DNA of 55,662 nucleotides, from contig CADCML010000029.1 of NCBI GenBank assembly GCA_902802535.1, positions 1 to 55,662 on the forward strand. The letters run 5' to 3'. The stretch comes from an uncultured Bacteroidia bacterium. GTDB taxonomy: Bacteria; Bacteroidota; Bacteroidia; Bacteroidales; F082. Both the position numbers and the translations under genes were made by a program. The notes under the pieces were generated by a model. That model saw only the letters and a program-made list of their open reading frames with translations, made no database searches and was not told the DNA's origin. How positions within the stretch are numbered: position 1 is the first letter of the stretch; each line of letters begins with the position of its first letter. This document shows positions 25,158-33,479 of the stretch, piece by piece.

Positions 25158-28116
25158 CTCTATCACAAACTCATCACAGAAGATCCAGGCCTTCTGTCCT
25201 GCACCGACATGGCCTTCGGGGCAAGTGCCGATAGTTTTGGCCATCATCTTCACATAGCGGGCGTTGGTACGCGGACGCACTTCCATCTCTTGGATGAAGG
25301 CGCCATCGGCATCAATAGGTACCTCGTTCTTTACCTTGCCCACACTACGGAAGTTCTTGCCGTCGTCGCTGACGAAATACTCCACCTCTGTGGGCATCCA
25401 AATCCAGGAATAAACCTCCTGTAAGAAACTGCCTGCCAAGCGATTAATTTTCTTGCTTTGACCCAAGTCAACGGTGGCGATAAGGTCGACGCCATAGTAG
25501 CCCTGCCATGCACCAGTGCGGAAATTCTCGCCGCCACGCAGATGGTCGATGAGAGCCTTGACACCACCCGCCTCATATTGCTCGTTATACATGTTCTGGA
25601 GCTTCACGCTACGATTGGCATCGATGAGATAGTACTCAGCATCGATCACACAGCTCCAGTAGTCACCTTGTTTGGCGGCGGCACGCACCGTGGTGTTTTC
25701 CTTCAAGCAGAGCGGCTGATCGTATAGCATTCCGTTTTCCCTCGGGTCGCTACCATCCAGGGTGTAGTAAATCCCAACACCCTCGACGGGATGGTTCATA
25801 CTCACCATAAGGCTGTCGAAGAAGGTGTCGGAATTGGCATTGACAGTCGGGACGATGACGATGCTCTCGGTGGGGATACGCATCACGGGACAGTTCTCAG
25901 GTTGCGTGGCCCAAGTGGAATTAGGCTGGTCGGTCATGGTGAATTCCAATGTGCCGCCATTGTACACTTCCTCAAAGGTGATATAACTGCGTTCCAACGG
26001 TTTGCCGTTCAGTTTCACCGTCTTTACAAAGCAGTTTTGCTCGCTCAGGTTTTTGGCAACCACTTCAAACTGCTTGCCGTTCTCGAAGGTCAATTTGGTT
26101 CTTTCAAAGCGCGGCACACCCAAGACATAATAACCCGAAGCGGGTGTGGCTGGATAGAAGCCCATGCACGAAAACACCGCCCAAGCCGACATCTGCCCGC
26201 AGTCCTCGTTGCCGGAATATCCGTCGCGACGGTCGGTGTAGAAGTCGTCCATCACTTGTTTCACGTATTTCTGCGTCTTGGTCGGCTGGCCGACGAAGTT
26301 GTACATATACACGGTGTTATGGCTCGGCTCGTTACCGTGGGCGTATTGCCCGATAAGACCCGTGATGTCGGGCTGCTCGCGACCCGTCAGGTTGGACGGC
26401 GCGTTGAAGAGGGCGTCGAGCTTGGCCTCATAGCTGTCTCTGCCGCCCATCAGGTCGATGTGACCGTTGACATCCTGCGGCACGAAGAAGCCATATTGGT
26501 AGGAGTTGGCCTCAGTCAGCGTGAAGTTGACCTGCGCAGGGTCGAAGGGGCGCATCCAGCCACCGTTGCGGCGACCTTGGAAGAACTGGTTTTGGGTGTT
26601 ATAAATGTTCTTATAGTTCTGTGCACGAGCATAGAATTCCTTGGCAATATCGGTCTTGCCCATAGCCTCGGCCATGCGGGCCACGCACCAGTCGTCGTAG
26701 GCATATTCAAGGGTCTTTGACGTAGCCTCGCCTTCCACCTCAATCGGGATATAGCCGTATTTCATGTAGGCACCCATGCCACGGAAGTCGTCTTTCGAGC
26801 TTGCCACCATAGCCTCCAAAGCTTTCTCCGTGTCGAAGTCACGAATGCCAGCAAAATAAGCGTCGGCGATGACGGGAATGGCGTGGTTGCCAATCATGCA
26901 GTAGGTTTCGTTGGCGGCCAACTCCCAGATGGGCAGCATGTGATGTGGGTTGGTCTCATACTTATTAATAAAGGTGTTGATGAAATCGAGCGTGCGTTCA
27001 CGCTGCATCAAGCTGAAGAGCGGGTGCAGACTGCGGAAGGTATCCCACAAAGAAAACACAGTATAAACTGGTCTGTCGGACTTGTAAACCTTCAAATCGT
27101 GGGCACGATAGCGACCGTCGGCATCGCTGAAAAGGTTGGGGGCAATCATGCAATGGTAAAGGGCCGTGTAGAACACCGTCTTGTTCGATTCGTTGGGGTC
27201 GCTCACCTCGTAACGTTTCAGCTCGGTATTCCATTTGTCGAAAGCCTTTTGCTTCAAGGCATCGAAGTCGAAGTCGTTCTCGGCGAGTTCGGCCTTCAGG
27301 TTGTTTTTCGCACCTTCCGCATCGACAGCGGAAATGGCGATGCGCATGACGAGGGGCTGTCCGTCTTCCATACCAAAGTCAAAATAGGCCCTGACGCGGT
27401 TGCCTTGCGCCCTCGGCTCTTCCCCTAAACGGACACCGTTTTCAAACATGCTGCAACTTGCAATAGGTTTCGAGAACTCGGCATAGAAATAGAGATATTG
27501 CTCGTTGGCCCAGTCGCGTGTCTTGCGGAAACCGCTGATGGCATTCTCGTTTTCCACTTGGAGCCAGGACTCATAGACGTACTCGTCATTCACGCCTTCC
27601 ACCATGTCAAGGAGCAGGTGAGCGTCGGCATCTTTCGGGAAGGTACAGCGCATCATACCCACGCGGTCGCCGGTGGTCAGCTCCACGTTAGTATTATAGT
27701 CGTCGAGCAGCACGGAATAATAGCCTGCCTTGGCATCTTCGTTCTCATGCTGGAAAGCAGAACGGTAGCCCGAAGCGGTGTTGGCTTCGTCGCCTTTGTC
27801 GAGTTTCACCTCGCCCACAACAGGCATAAACCTAAAATCGCCATAGTCGGAGCAGCCCGTGCCGCTGAGGTGGGTGGTGCTGAAGCCGAGGATGGTGTGG
27901 TCGGCCCGAGCAACCGTCCCAGTCGTTCATTCTTGTGTCGGGACTGAACTGCACCATGCCGAAGGGCACCGTGGCACCCGGGAAGGTATGGCCGTGGCCG
28001 CCCGTGCCGATGAACGGGTCGACATATTGGGCAGGGTCAGTAACGTAATCGGCCTTCGGCTGCTGGTTGCAGGCGGCTAAGGCCAAAAGGATTAATGGTA
28101 ATAGGAGTTTTTTCAT
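25155..28116 (-). pseudogene. GH92 alpha-1,2-mannosidase lipoprotein, frameshifted
   Basis: Together two frames make a full-length GH92 enzyme, which trims alpha-mannose from N-glycans with calcium help. The N-terminal part (28116 to about 27895) has a lipoprotein signal (LLALAACNQQ), then YVDPFIGTGGHGHTFPGATVPFGMVQFSPDTR and DWDGCSG. There the frame breaks. The rest resumes in another frame with DHTILGFSTTHLSGTG and continues to 25155, through the catalytic region (GNEPSHNTVYMYNFVGQ, GYSGNEDCGQMSAW), a chitobiase-C-like domain (YYTLDGSDP) and a C-terminal discoidin/F5-8C-type domain. Relatives usually have four more residues (like YHYS) at the break, so an 11-base deletion fits. No slippery heptamer is seen. 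Either a recent pseudogene or an assembly error. Confidence 0.85.
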
Positions 28117-28128
28117 TTCTGTATAGTT

Positions 28129-28870
28129 TTAGTTATTTGTTTCGTTATTGGCTTCAGGCAATTCTCCTGCGGCTTTTCGTGCTGCAAGGTTTTTCGCATT
28201 CATCGATGAAACCACAGGATGCCCCAATTCTTTTTCGATGGCAGAGCGGGCACCTCGGGCGGCTTTTCCTCCCCGTTTGGCCACATCTGCGCTTTCCATG
28301 AAGCCTCTTGGGTTTTCCTGTTGGGAAATTTCGGTCGCTGTGGCTTCCGCAAGCATATTGCACACCTTCCTTTACCCCGGCACGCTGCCATTCATCGGTT
28401 AAGGCCTTCCGTACTTCGATTGACTTGATGCGTTGGTTAATCCATGCCTCGGAATAACCCATCCTACGGTAATCTGCAACAGCCTGATTGATGCTGAGTT
28501 CTGGGTCTTGCATCTGGTCGATACGTTGGGAGGCCACCTGAGCCATCCATTGTTTGAACGGCTCGGCCTTCGGCGATGGGATGGATTGAATAATACGGAA
28601 AAGTTGCTCTGTATCAGCAACATCTGTCTTATAGTTCTTGCCATCTGAAGACCGTAATTTCAGTTGGTAACAATTTGTTACCGACTCATTACCCTCTTTT
28701 AAGAGTCTACCTTTCAATACTTTCCAGTATTTTCGTGCTGTCTGATAGTCGCTATCGGTCAAAACCGAAACCACATCCACAATGGAGAAATACCATTTCT
28801 CAGTATCCGTATCCCACACCGTGCGGACTTTCTTCTCCTCAAACAATTTCAAAGCTTGCTGTTGTGTCAT
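28129..28870 (-). pseudogene. Bro-N/DinD-like protein gene, internal out-of-frame deletion
   Basis: The first frame (from the ATG at 28870) has the Bro-N-type domain: ALKLFEEKKVRTVWD, WYFSIVDVVSVLTDS, VTNCYQLK, DTEQLFRIIQSIPSPKAEPFKQW, then WINQRIKSIEVRKALTDEW and GVKEGVQYA. In relatives about 40 residues (TKAW, KEYKQHKGLKKENLRDNM, ending N-MLAEA) follow. Here the sequence jumps directly into another frame at MLAEATATEISQQENP and runs to the family end (EKELGHPVVSSMNAKNLA) at 28129. The word AATATGCT spans the junction and fits both edges, consistent with deletion at a short direct repeat. The family is linked to DNA damage (DinD) and phage antirepressors by similarity only. It lies 12 bases upstream of the GH92 gene. 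Confidence 0.8.
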
Positions 28871-29017
28871 ACCGCTCCTTAATATAATAGACTTTTTTGA
28901 GCGTGTAAAATTAGAAATAAAAACAATTCGTTTCGCAAGACAGGGTGTTTTTTTGAGATTCACGGCAGGAATGTCAAAAAAAATGCGCCCGACACCTTGA
29001 CTTTGTCAAAAAAACAC

Positions 29018-29025
29018 TATTTTTG
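29018..29025 (+). promoter_or_regulatory. -7 element (TATTTTTG) for the first BNR-type T9SS gene
   Basis: Matches TAnnTTTG; a CTTGAC sits 21 bases upstream as a likely -33 box. It gives a leader of about 45 bases before the ATG at 29077. Confidence 0.65.
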
Positions 29026-29076
29026 TAGCCCAAAAATTGACATTAATCGTATTTAACCCCTTAAAAATTAAACGCT

Positions 29077-31125
29077 ATGAAAAAAGTTTTATTAACAACA
29101 CTCGCAATTGCCGTCGCCATGGCCGGCTTTGCGCAAAAAGGACAAGAGCGCGTGAAGGCCGAGCAGCCTCGCAGCGCCAAAGCTAACATCACCGCATTGG
29201 GCAAATATGATGCAGCGCCAGCGCTCAACTTCACGCCCAGCACAAGCGTCCCCAGAAACATTAAAGGTGACGATCTGAGTGGCTGGCAAACCATGAGGAC
29301 TCTCTATGACCTGCAAACCAACAAGATTGTGGGTAACCGCATGTACCGTTTTGAGGACGGCACCCTCGGCGTTACCGCCACCATGGGACAAACCCCTTCA
29401 GCCTATTCTGACCGTGGTACTGGCTATGACTACTACAACGGCACAGCCTTTATCTTCGAAGAAGAAGAAAACCCTGTAACCGGCCGCATCGAGTCGATGA
29501 AAACCGGCTGGCCGAGCTACTGCCAGTATGGCCCCAAGGGCGAAATCGTCGTATCCCACACCGGCTCCAACCTGGTTTACTACACCCGCGAAATCAAAGG
29601 TGAAGGCGAATGGCAAGGCCCCAACGAAATCCCGAATCCTGTGTGGCTTGGCACTTCCGACTCTGACATGACCTGGCCCAGAGTGGTCACCACTGGCCCC
29701 GACCACGACATCCTGCACGTGATTGCCGCCGCCAGCGACGACAACGGATTCTATCTGTTCTACAGCCGCTCGACCGACGGTGAGAACTGGACCACCACCT
29801 TTGTTCCCACTCTTGAAGAAGGTGAACAGGGCAAATACAGCGCCGACAGCTACGTGATGGCTGCCAACGGCGACAATGTTGCCATCATGCTCCTCAGCAT
29901 CATGGGACACGGTTACATCATCAAGTCGACCGACAATGGCGAGACTTGGACCAAGAGCAAGTTCTGGGACAACCCATACGCCGATTTCGACTGGGAAACC
30001 GACGAAAACTCGCTCTTCGGCTACAGCGACGATATCACTATTAACGATGTCGACCAATACGGCCCCGAACTCGGCACCATCTGCATCGACAACGACGGTA
30101 TTGTGCACGCTGCCTTCTCCGGCCACAAATACGCCCACCTTGAACTCGGCTCCACCTACACCTATTGGTACAGCAGAACCTTAGACGGCGTCTTCTACTG
30201 GAACGAGACCATGGGCACCCTGCAAGGACCCGAATGGGTTTGCCCCGACGACGGCACTGTCATCCCCTCCGACCCGCACAACATTTGCCGCATGTGGTGG
30301 CCCACCGATGAAACCGGCGAGTACATCACCCGCAACTGGGAATCGGCCAACCTCATTGGCTTCCTCACCCCAGACGATCACTTCTCTGAATTTTCCTCCG
30401 ACAATTGGGTGGTCACTGGCTATTTCCAGAGCCCTGCAGCATCGCCAGCCATCTGCGTTGACGAGAGTGGCACTGTCGCCGTTGCCTACTCAGTCCCTGA
30501 TCTTACACGTCCGTTGTCCAATGACGGCAAATATTTAAGAAGCATCATGGTGGCCTTCATTGAGCCCGGCTATGTGATGGGCGACGCCACCGGCAATTAT
30601 TCCGAAACCCCAGGCAACTGCTACTACGAATGGGTGAAGCTGCAAGATGCCGACGAATTCCTCCACTCCTACGACGAGGCCATCTACCCGATATGCCCGA
30701 CCAACACCACCAATGAGGAGTTCTGGTTCGGCTACATGGCTGACGATACCCCTGGCCTGAACTCAGGCAGCAACGCCCAACAAGGTGCTCCCTCCGACAA
30801 CTACATTTGGGTGCAGAAAGTCATTCCCGACTATGAAGGTCTTGGCATCAGCGAAAATCCCGCCGTCAACCCGATGACCGCCACCCGCGTTTATCCCAAC
30901 CCCGCTACCGACGTGCTCAACATCGAAGTGAACGCCTCGCAAGCCTCTGAGATGAGCATCAGCGTCTTCAACATCATGGGACAGAACGTGATGAACCAAA
31001 CCGTGAGCATCAACACGGGCATCAACACCCGCCCTGTGAGCATCAGCGAGCTGAACAGCGGCGTCTACTTCGTGACCGTCAAGGCCAACGGCTTTGAAAA
31101 CACCATGAAGTTCATTGTCAAGTAA
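29077..31125 (+). CDS. Secreted BNR/sialidase-like protein with T9SS domain, paralog 1
   Basis: A 682-residue secreted protein: signal peptide ending AMAGFAQ; a segment rich in KAEQ; a long beta-propeller-like region with BNR-type words (STDGENWTTTF, STDNGETWTKSKFWDNPYA), Trp-rich blades (GEWQGPNEIPNP, RTLDGVFYWNETMGTLQGPEWVCPDDGTVIPS) and CVDESGTVAVAYS; and a T9SS type A domain beginning VYPNPATDVLNI and ending TMKFIVK. The two genes downstream are close paralogs. BNR blades are found in sialidases, but the catalytic Arg triad and Asp of GH33 are not evident, so enzymatic function is not claimed; glycan binding or display is possible. Paralog 1 differs most in the N-terminal linker. Confidence 0.82.
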   Translation: MKKVLLTTLAIAVAMAGFAQKGQERVKAEQPRSAKANITALGKYDAAPALNFTPSTSVPRNIKGDDLSGWQTMRTLYDLQTNKIVGNRMYRFEDGTLGVTATMGQTPSAYSDRGTGYDYYNGTAFIFEEEENPVTGRIESMKTGWPSYCQYGPKGEIVVSHTGSNLVYYTREIKGEGEWQGPNEIPNPVWLGTSDSDMTWPRVVTTGPDHDILHVIAAASDDNGFYLFYSRSTDGENWTTTFVPTLEEGEQGKYSADSYVMAANGDNVAIMLLSIMGHGYIIKSTDNGETWTKSKFWDNPYADFDWETDENSLFGYSDDITINDVDQYGPELGTICIDNDGIVHAAFSGHKYAHLELGSTYTYWYSRTLDGVFYWNETMGTLQGPEWVCPDDGTVIPSDPHNICRMWWPTDETGEYITRNWESANLIGFLTPDDHFSEFSSDNWVVTGYFQSPAASPAICVDESGTVAVAYSVPDLTRPLSNDGKYLRSIMVAFIEPGYVMGDATGNYSETPGNCYYEWVKLQDADEFLHSYDEAIYPICPTNTTNEEFWFGYMADDTPGLNSGSNAQQGAPSDNYIWVQKVIPDYEGLGISENPAVNPMTATRVYPNPATDVLNIEVNASQASEMSISVFNIMGQNVMNQTVSINTGINTRPVSISELNSGVYFVTVKANGFENTMKFIVK

Positions 31126-31144
31126 ATACAATGTATTTTTCCAC

Positions 31145-31174
31145 GAAAAAGGAGGCCGTTTGGCCTCCTTTTTT
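31145..31174 (+). terminator. Intrinsic terminator after paralog 1
   Basis: AAAAAGGAGGCC pairs with GGCCTCCTTTTT around GTTT, followed by T residues, 20 bases after the stop codon. Confidence 0.85.
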
Positions 31175-31248
31175 GTCATTGCGAGCGAAGCGTGGCAATC
31201 CAGAAAATGAAGTTTGCTCTCTGGATTGCTTCGTGCCTCGCAATGACG
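31175..31248. repeat. CATTGCGAG/CAATCCAG inverted repeat, copy A
   Basis: GTCATTGCGAGCGAAGCG then GCAATCCAG, a short loop, CTGGATTGC, and CTCGCAATGACG: nested inverted arms. Copy B is at 35518-35600. The two copies flank paralogs 2 and 3. The word is a widespread dispersed repeat in many bacterial genomes. Confidence 0.85.
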
Positions 31249-31318
31249 CGAAGCGCGAGAAACAAGAAAAAAACAAGCAATTTTCCCCATAAATTATGCT
31301 TGCCTTTGGAAAAATGTT

Positions 31319-31326
31319 TATATTTG
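31319..31326 (+). promoter_or_regulatory. -7 element (TATATTTG) for paralog 2
   Basis: Matches TAnnTTTG, with a TTG about 19 bases upstream. Leader of about 55 bases to the ATG at 31385. Confidence 0.6.
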
Positions 31327-31384
31327 CAGCCTCAATTTGACATCAAATCAACTAATCACTAATTAAAAATTAAACTTAAACATC

Positions 31385-33409
31385 ATGAAGAAAGTTTTAT
31401 TCGTGACACTCGCCTTAGCCGTCGGAATGACTGGCTTTGCGCAAACCAAGAACATGCCTGTTAAGGCTGAAAAGGGTAAGGTTGGCACCGCCAACATCTA
31501 CAAGAAGGCCATCAAGGGCAACGAGCCTGCCGCCATGGAATTCTCGGTCACTCCCTCCGCTCCCATGAACCAGAGCAGAGAAAACGAGTTTGCCTACGAC
31601 GTTCAGACCATGAAGACCTACTACGACCTGCAGAGCAACGGCTTCGTGGCCAACCGTATGCACCGTTTTGAAGACGGCACCGTCGGCCTCGTCGCCACTT
31701 GGGGACAAAACGGCCCCAGCTTCCCCGACCGTGGTACGGGCTACGACTACTTCAACGGCAGCGAATTCCTTTGGGATGAAGAAAACAACCCGCTCGCCGC
31801 TCGCGTCGAAATCGAAAAGACTGGCTGGCCTTGCTACGCCCAGTATGGCCCCGAGGGTGAAATCATCATTGCCCACACTGGTAACGAGCTGACCTACTAC
31901 TTCCGTGAAAAGAAGGGTCAAGGCGCTTGGGACGGCCCCCACTACATCCAGAACCCCGATGCTTCTCTGCCTCAACCGGCCGCTGGTGCTGCCATGACTT
32001 GGCCCAAAATCATCACCTCTGGTGCCAACCACGACATCATCCACGTCCTCGGTGCTGACCAAGACAGCGACAACCTCGGCGACACCTATCTGTACTACTG
32101 CAGATCAACCGACGGCGACAACTGGACCATCTCGATGGTGCCCATGACTGAGGAATGGGAACAGAAGGCTTACAGCTCCGACTACTATGCCTTGGCTGCC
32201 AATGGCGACAATGTGGCCATCCTGCTCTGCGGCGATGTCATGAGCCACGGCCTCATCATCAAGTCGACCGACAATGGTGAAACCTGGACCAGAATCAAGT
32301 TCTGGGACAACCCGTATGCTGGCCTCGACTGGGAAACCGATCCGAACTCGCTCTTCGGCGAAGACAACGCCATGTACGGTCCTGAGACTGGTGCCATCTG
32401 CATCGACAACGATGGTATGATTCACTGCGCCTTCTCTTCCAAGAACTACTATCACGCTGAACTTGGTACGAGCTACAACTTCTACCACGGCAAGGGCATC
32501 GACGGTATCTTCTACTGGAACGAGACTATGGGCACCCTCCAAGCTCCCGAATGGGTTTGCCCTGAAGACGGCACTGTGATTCCCTCCAATCCTCACAACT
32601 GCTTCCGTCTGTGGTGGCCTTACGATGGTGCCGGCGAATATGTCACTCGTAACTTCGTTTCTTCCAACGTTGTTGGTTTGATTGATCCTGAAGTCTACAA
32701 CGATATGAACAACGACAACATCTTCTGCGAGCAAGTTTACTATCAATTCTGGAGTGCCTGCTCCGTGCTGCCCAGCATCTGCGTTGACGAAAGCGGTACC
32801 GTCGCCGTGGGTTATTCAGTCCCCGACTTCAACCGTGTTGACAACAACAACATGTACCTCAGAAGCATCTATGTCTCCTTCATCGAGCCTGGCTATGTGA
32901 TGGCCGATGCCTACGGCGAGTACACCGAAGAAATTGGTAACGTTTACTACAACATGTTCAAGCTGCAGGATGCCGACGACTTCATGCACAGCTATGACGA
33001 GGCCATCTTCACCATGTCGCCCCAGAACACCACCAACGAAGAATTCTGGTTTGGCTATCAAGCCGACGACCAACCCGGCCTGTTTGTTGGTAACAATGCC
33101 AACCAAACTTCCGCTTCCGACAACTACATTTGGGCCGTCATGGTTAAGCCCGACTTCGAAGGCTTAGGCGTTGAGGAGAATGTTGTTGCTGAGAACACCA
33201 AGATGGAAGTCTATCCTAACCCTGCCGTCAGTGAACTGAACGTCAGACTGGAAAACAGCGCTGAAATCAACGTCTTCAACATCATGGGCCAGAACGTGCT
33301 CAACATGCAAGGCGTGAAGGGTGTCAACCAAATCAACATCAGCGACCTGACCAGCGGTGTGTACTTCATCTCCGCCGGCAGCGTGACCCAAAAGTTCATT
33401 GTAAAGTAA
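31385..33409 (+). CDS. Secreted BNR/sialidase-like protein with T9SS domain, paralog 2
   Basis: A 674-residue protein with the same plan as paralog 1 and even closer to paralog 3: signal peptide KKVLFVTLALAVGMTGFAQ, mature start with PVKAEKGKVGTANIYKKA, blades with STDGDNWTISM and STDNGETWTRIKFWDNPYAG, GLDWETDPNSLFGEDN, and a C-terminal T9SS domain (VYPNPAVSELNVRLENSA to KFIVK). Paralogs 2 and 3 share long runs of identical residues and near-identical DNA in the signal peptide, the central blades and the sorting domain, so they arose by a recent tandem duplication or by gene conversion. Codon choice (more GCC/AAC, fewer rare codons) suggests high expression. Confidence 0.83.
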   Translation: MKKVLFVTLALAVGMTGFAQTKNMPVKAEKGKVGTANIYKKAIKGNEPAAMEFSVTPSAPMNQSRENEFAYDVQTMKTYYDLQSNGFVANRMHRFEDGTVGLVATWGQNGPSFPDRGTGYDYFNGSEFLWDEENNPLAARVEIEKTGWPCYAQYGPEGEIIIAHTGNELTYYFREKKGQGAWDGPHYIQNPDASLPQPAAGAAMTWPKIITSGANHDIIHVLGADQDSDNLGDTYLYYCRSTDGDNWTISMVPMTEEWEQKAYSSDYYALAANGDNVAILLCGDVMSHGLIIKSTDNGETWTRIKFWDNPYAGLDWETDPNSLFGEDNAMYGPETGAICIDNDGMIHCAFSSKNYYHAELGTSYNFYHGKGIDGIFYWNETMGTLQAPEWVCPEDGTVIPSNPHNCFRLWWPYDGAGEYVTRNFVSSNVVGLIDPEVYNDMNNDNIFCEQVYYQFWSACSVLPSICVDESGTVAVGYSVPDFNRVDNNNMYLRSIYVSFIEPGYVMADAYGEYTEEIGNVYYNMFKLQDADDFMHSYDEAIFTMSPQNTTNEEFWFGYQADDQPGLFVGNNANQTSASDNYIWAVMVKPDFEGLGVEENVVAENTKMEVYPNPAVSELNVRLENSAEINVFNIMGQNVLNMQGVKGVNQINISDLTSGVYFISAGSVTQKFIVK

Positions 33410-33433
33410 GGATTATTTGAACATTAATCAATG

Positions 33434-33461
33434 AAAAAAGGAGACTTTGGTCTCCTTTTTT
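33434..33461 (+). terminator. Terminator or attenuator hairpin between paralogs 2 and 3
   Basis: AAAAAAGGAGAC pairs with GTCTCCTTTTTT around a TTTG loop. It ends only about 19 bases before the ATG of paralog 3. No TAnnTTTG promoter lies between it and that ATG, so read-through would be needed for expression of paralog 3. Confidence 0.8.
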
Positions 33462-33479
33462 CATCTAAACACAAGCATT

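Noticed and set aside
27820-27910. Programmed frameshifting in the GH92 gene
   Set aside because: No slippery heptamer or downstream structure is seen, and conserved residues are missing at the break, which slippage would not explain.
29077-31125. Annotation of the BNR-type paralogs as true sialidases
   Set aside because: BNR-like words are present, but the Arg triad, the FRIP-type motif and the catalytic Tyr/Glu pair of GH33 cannot be found by eye.
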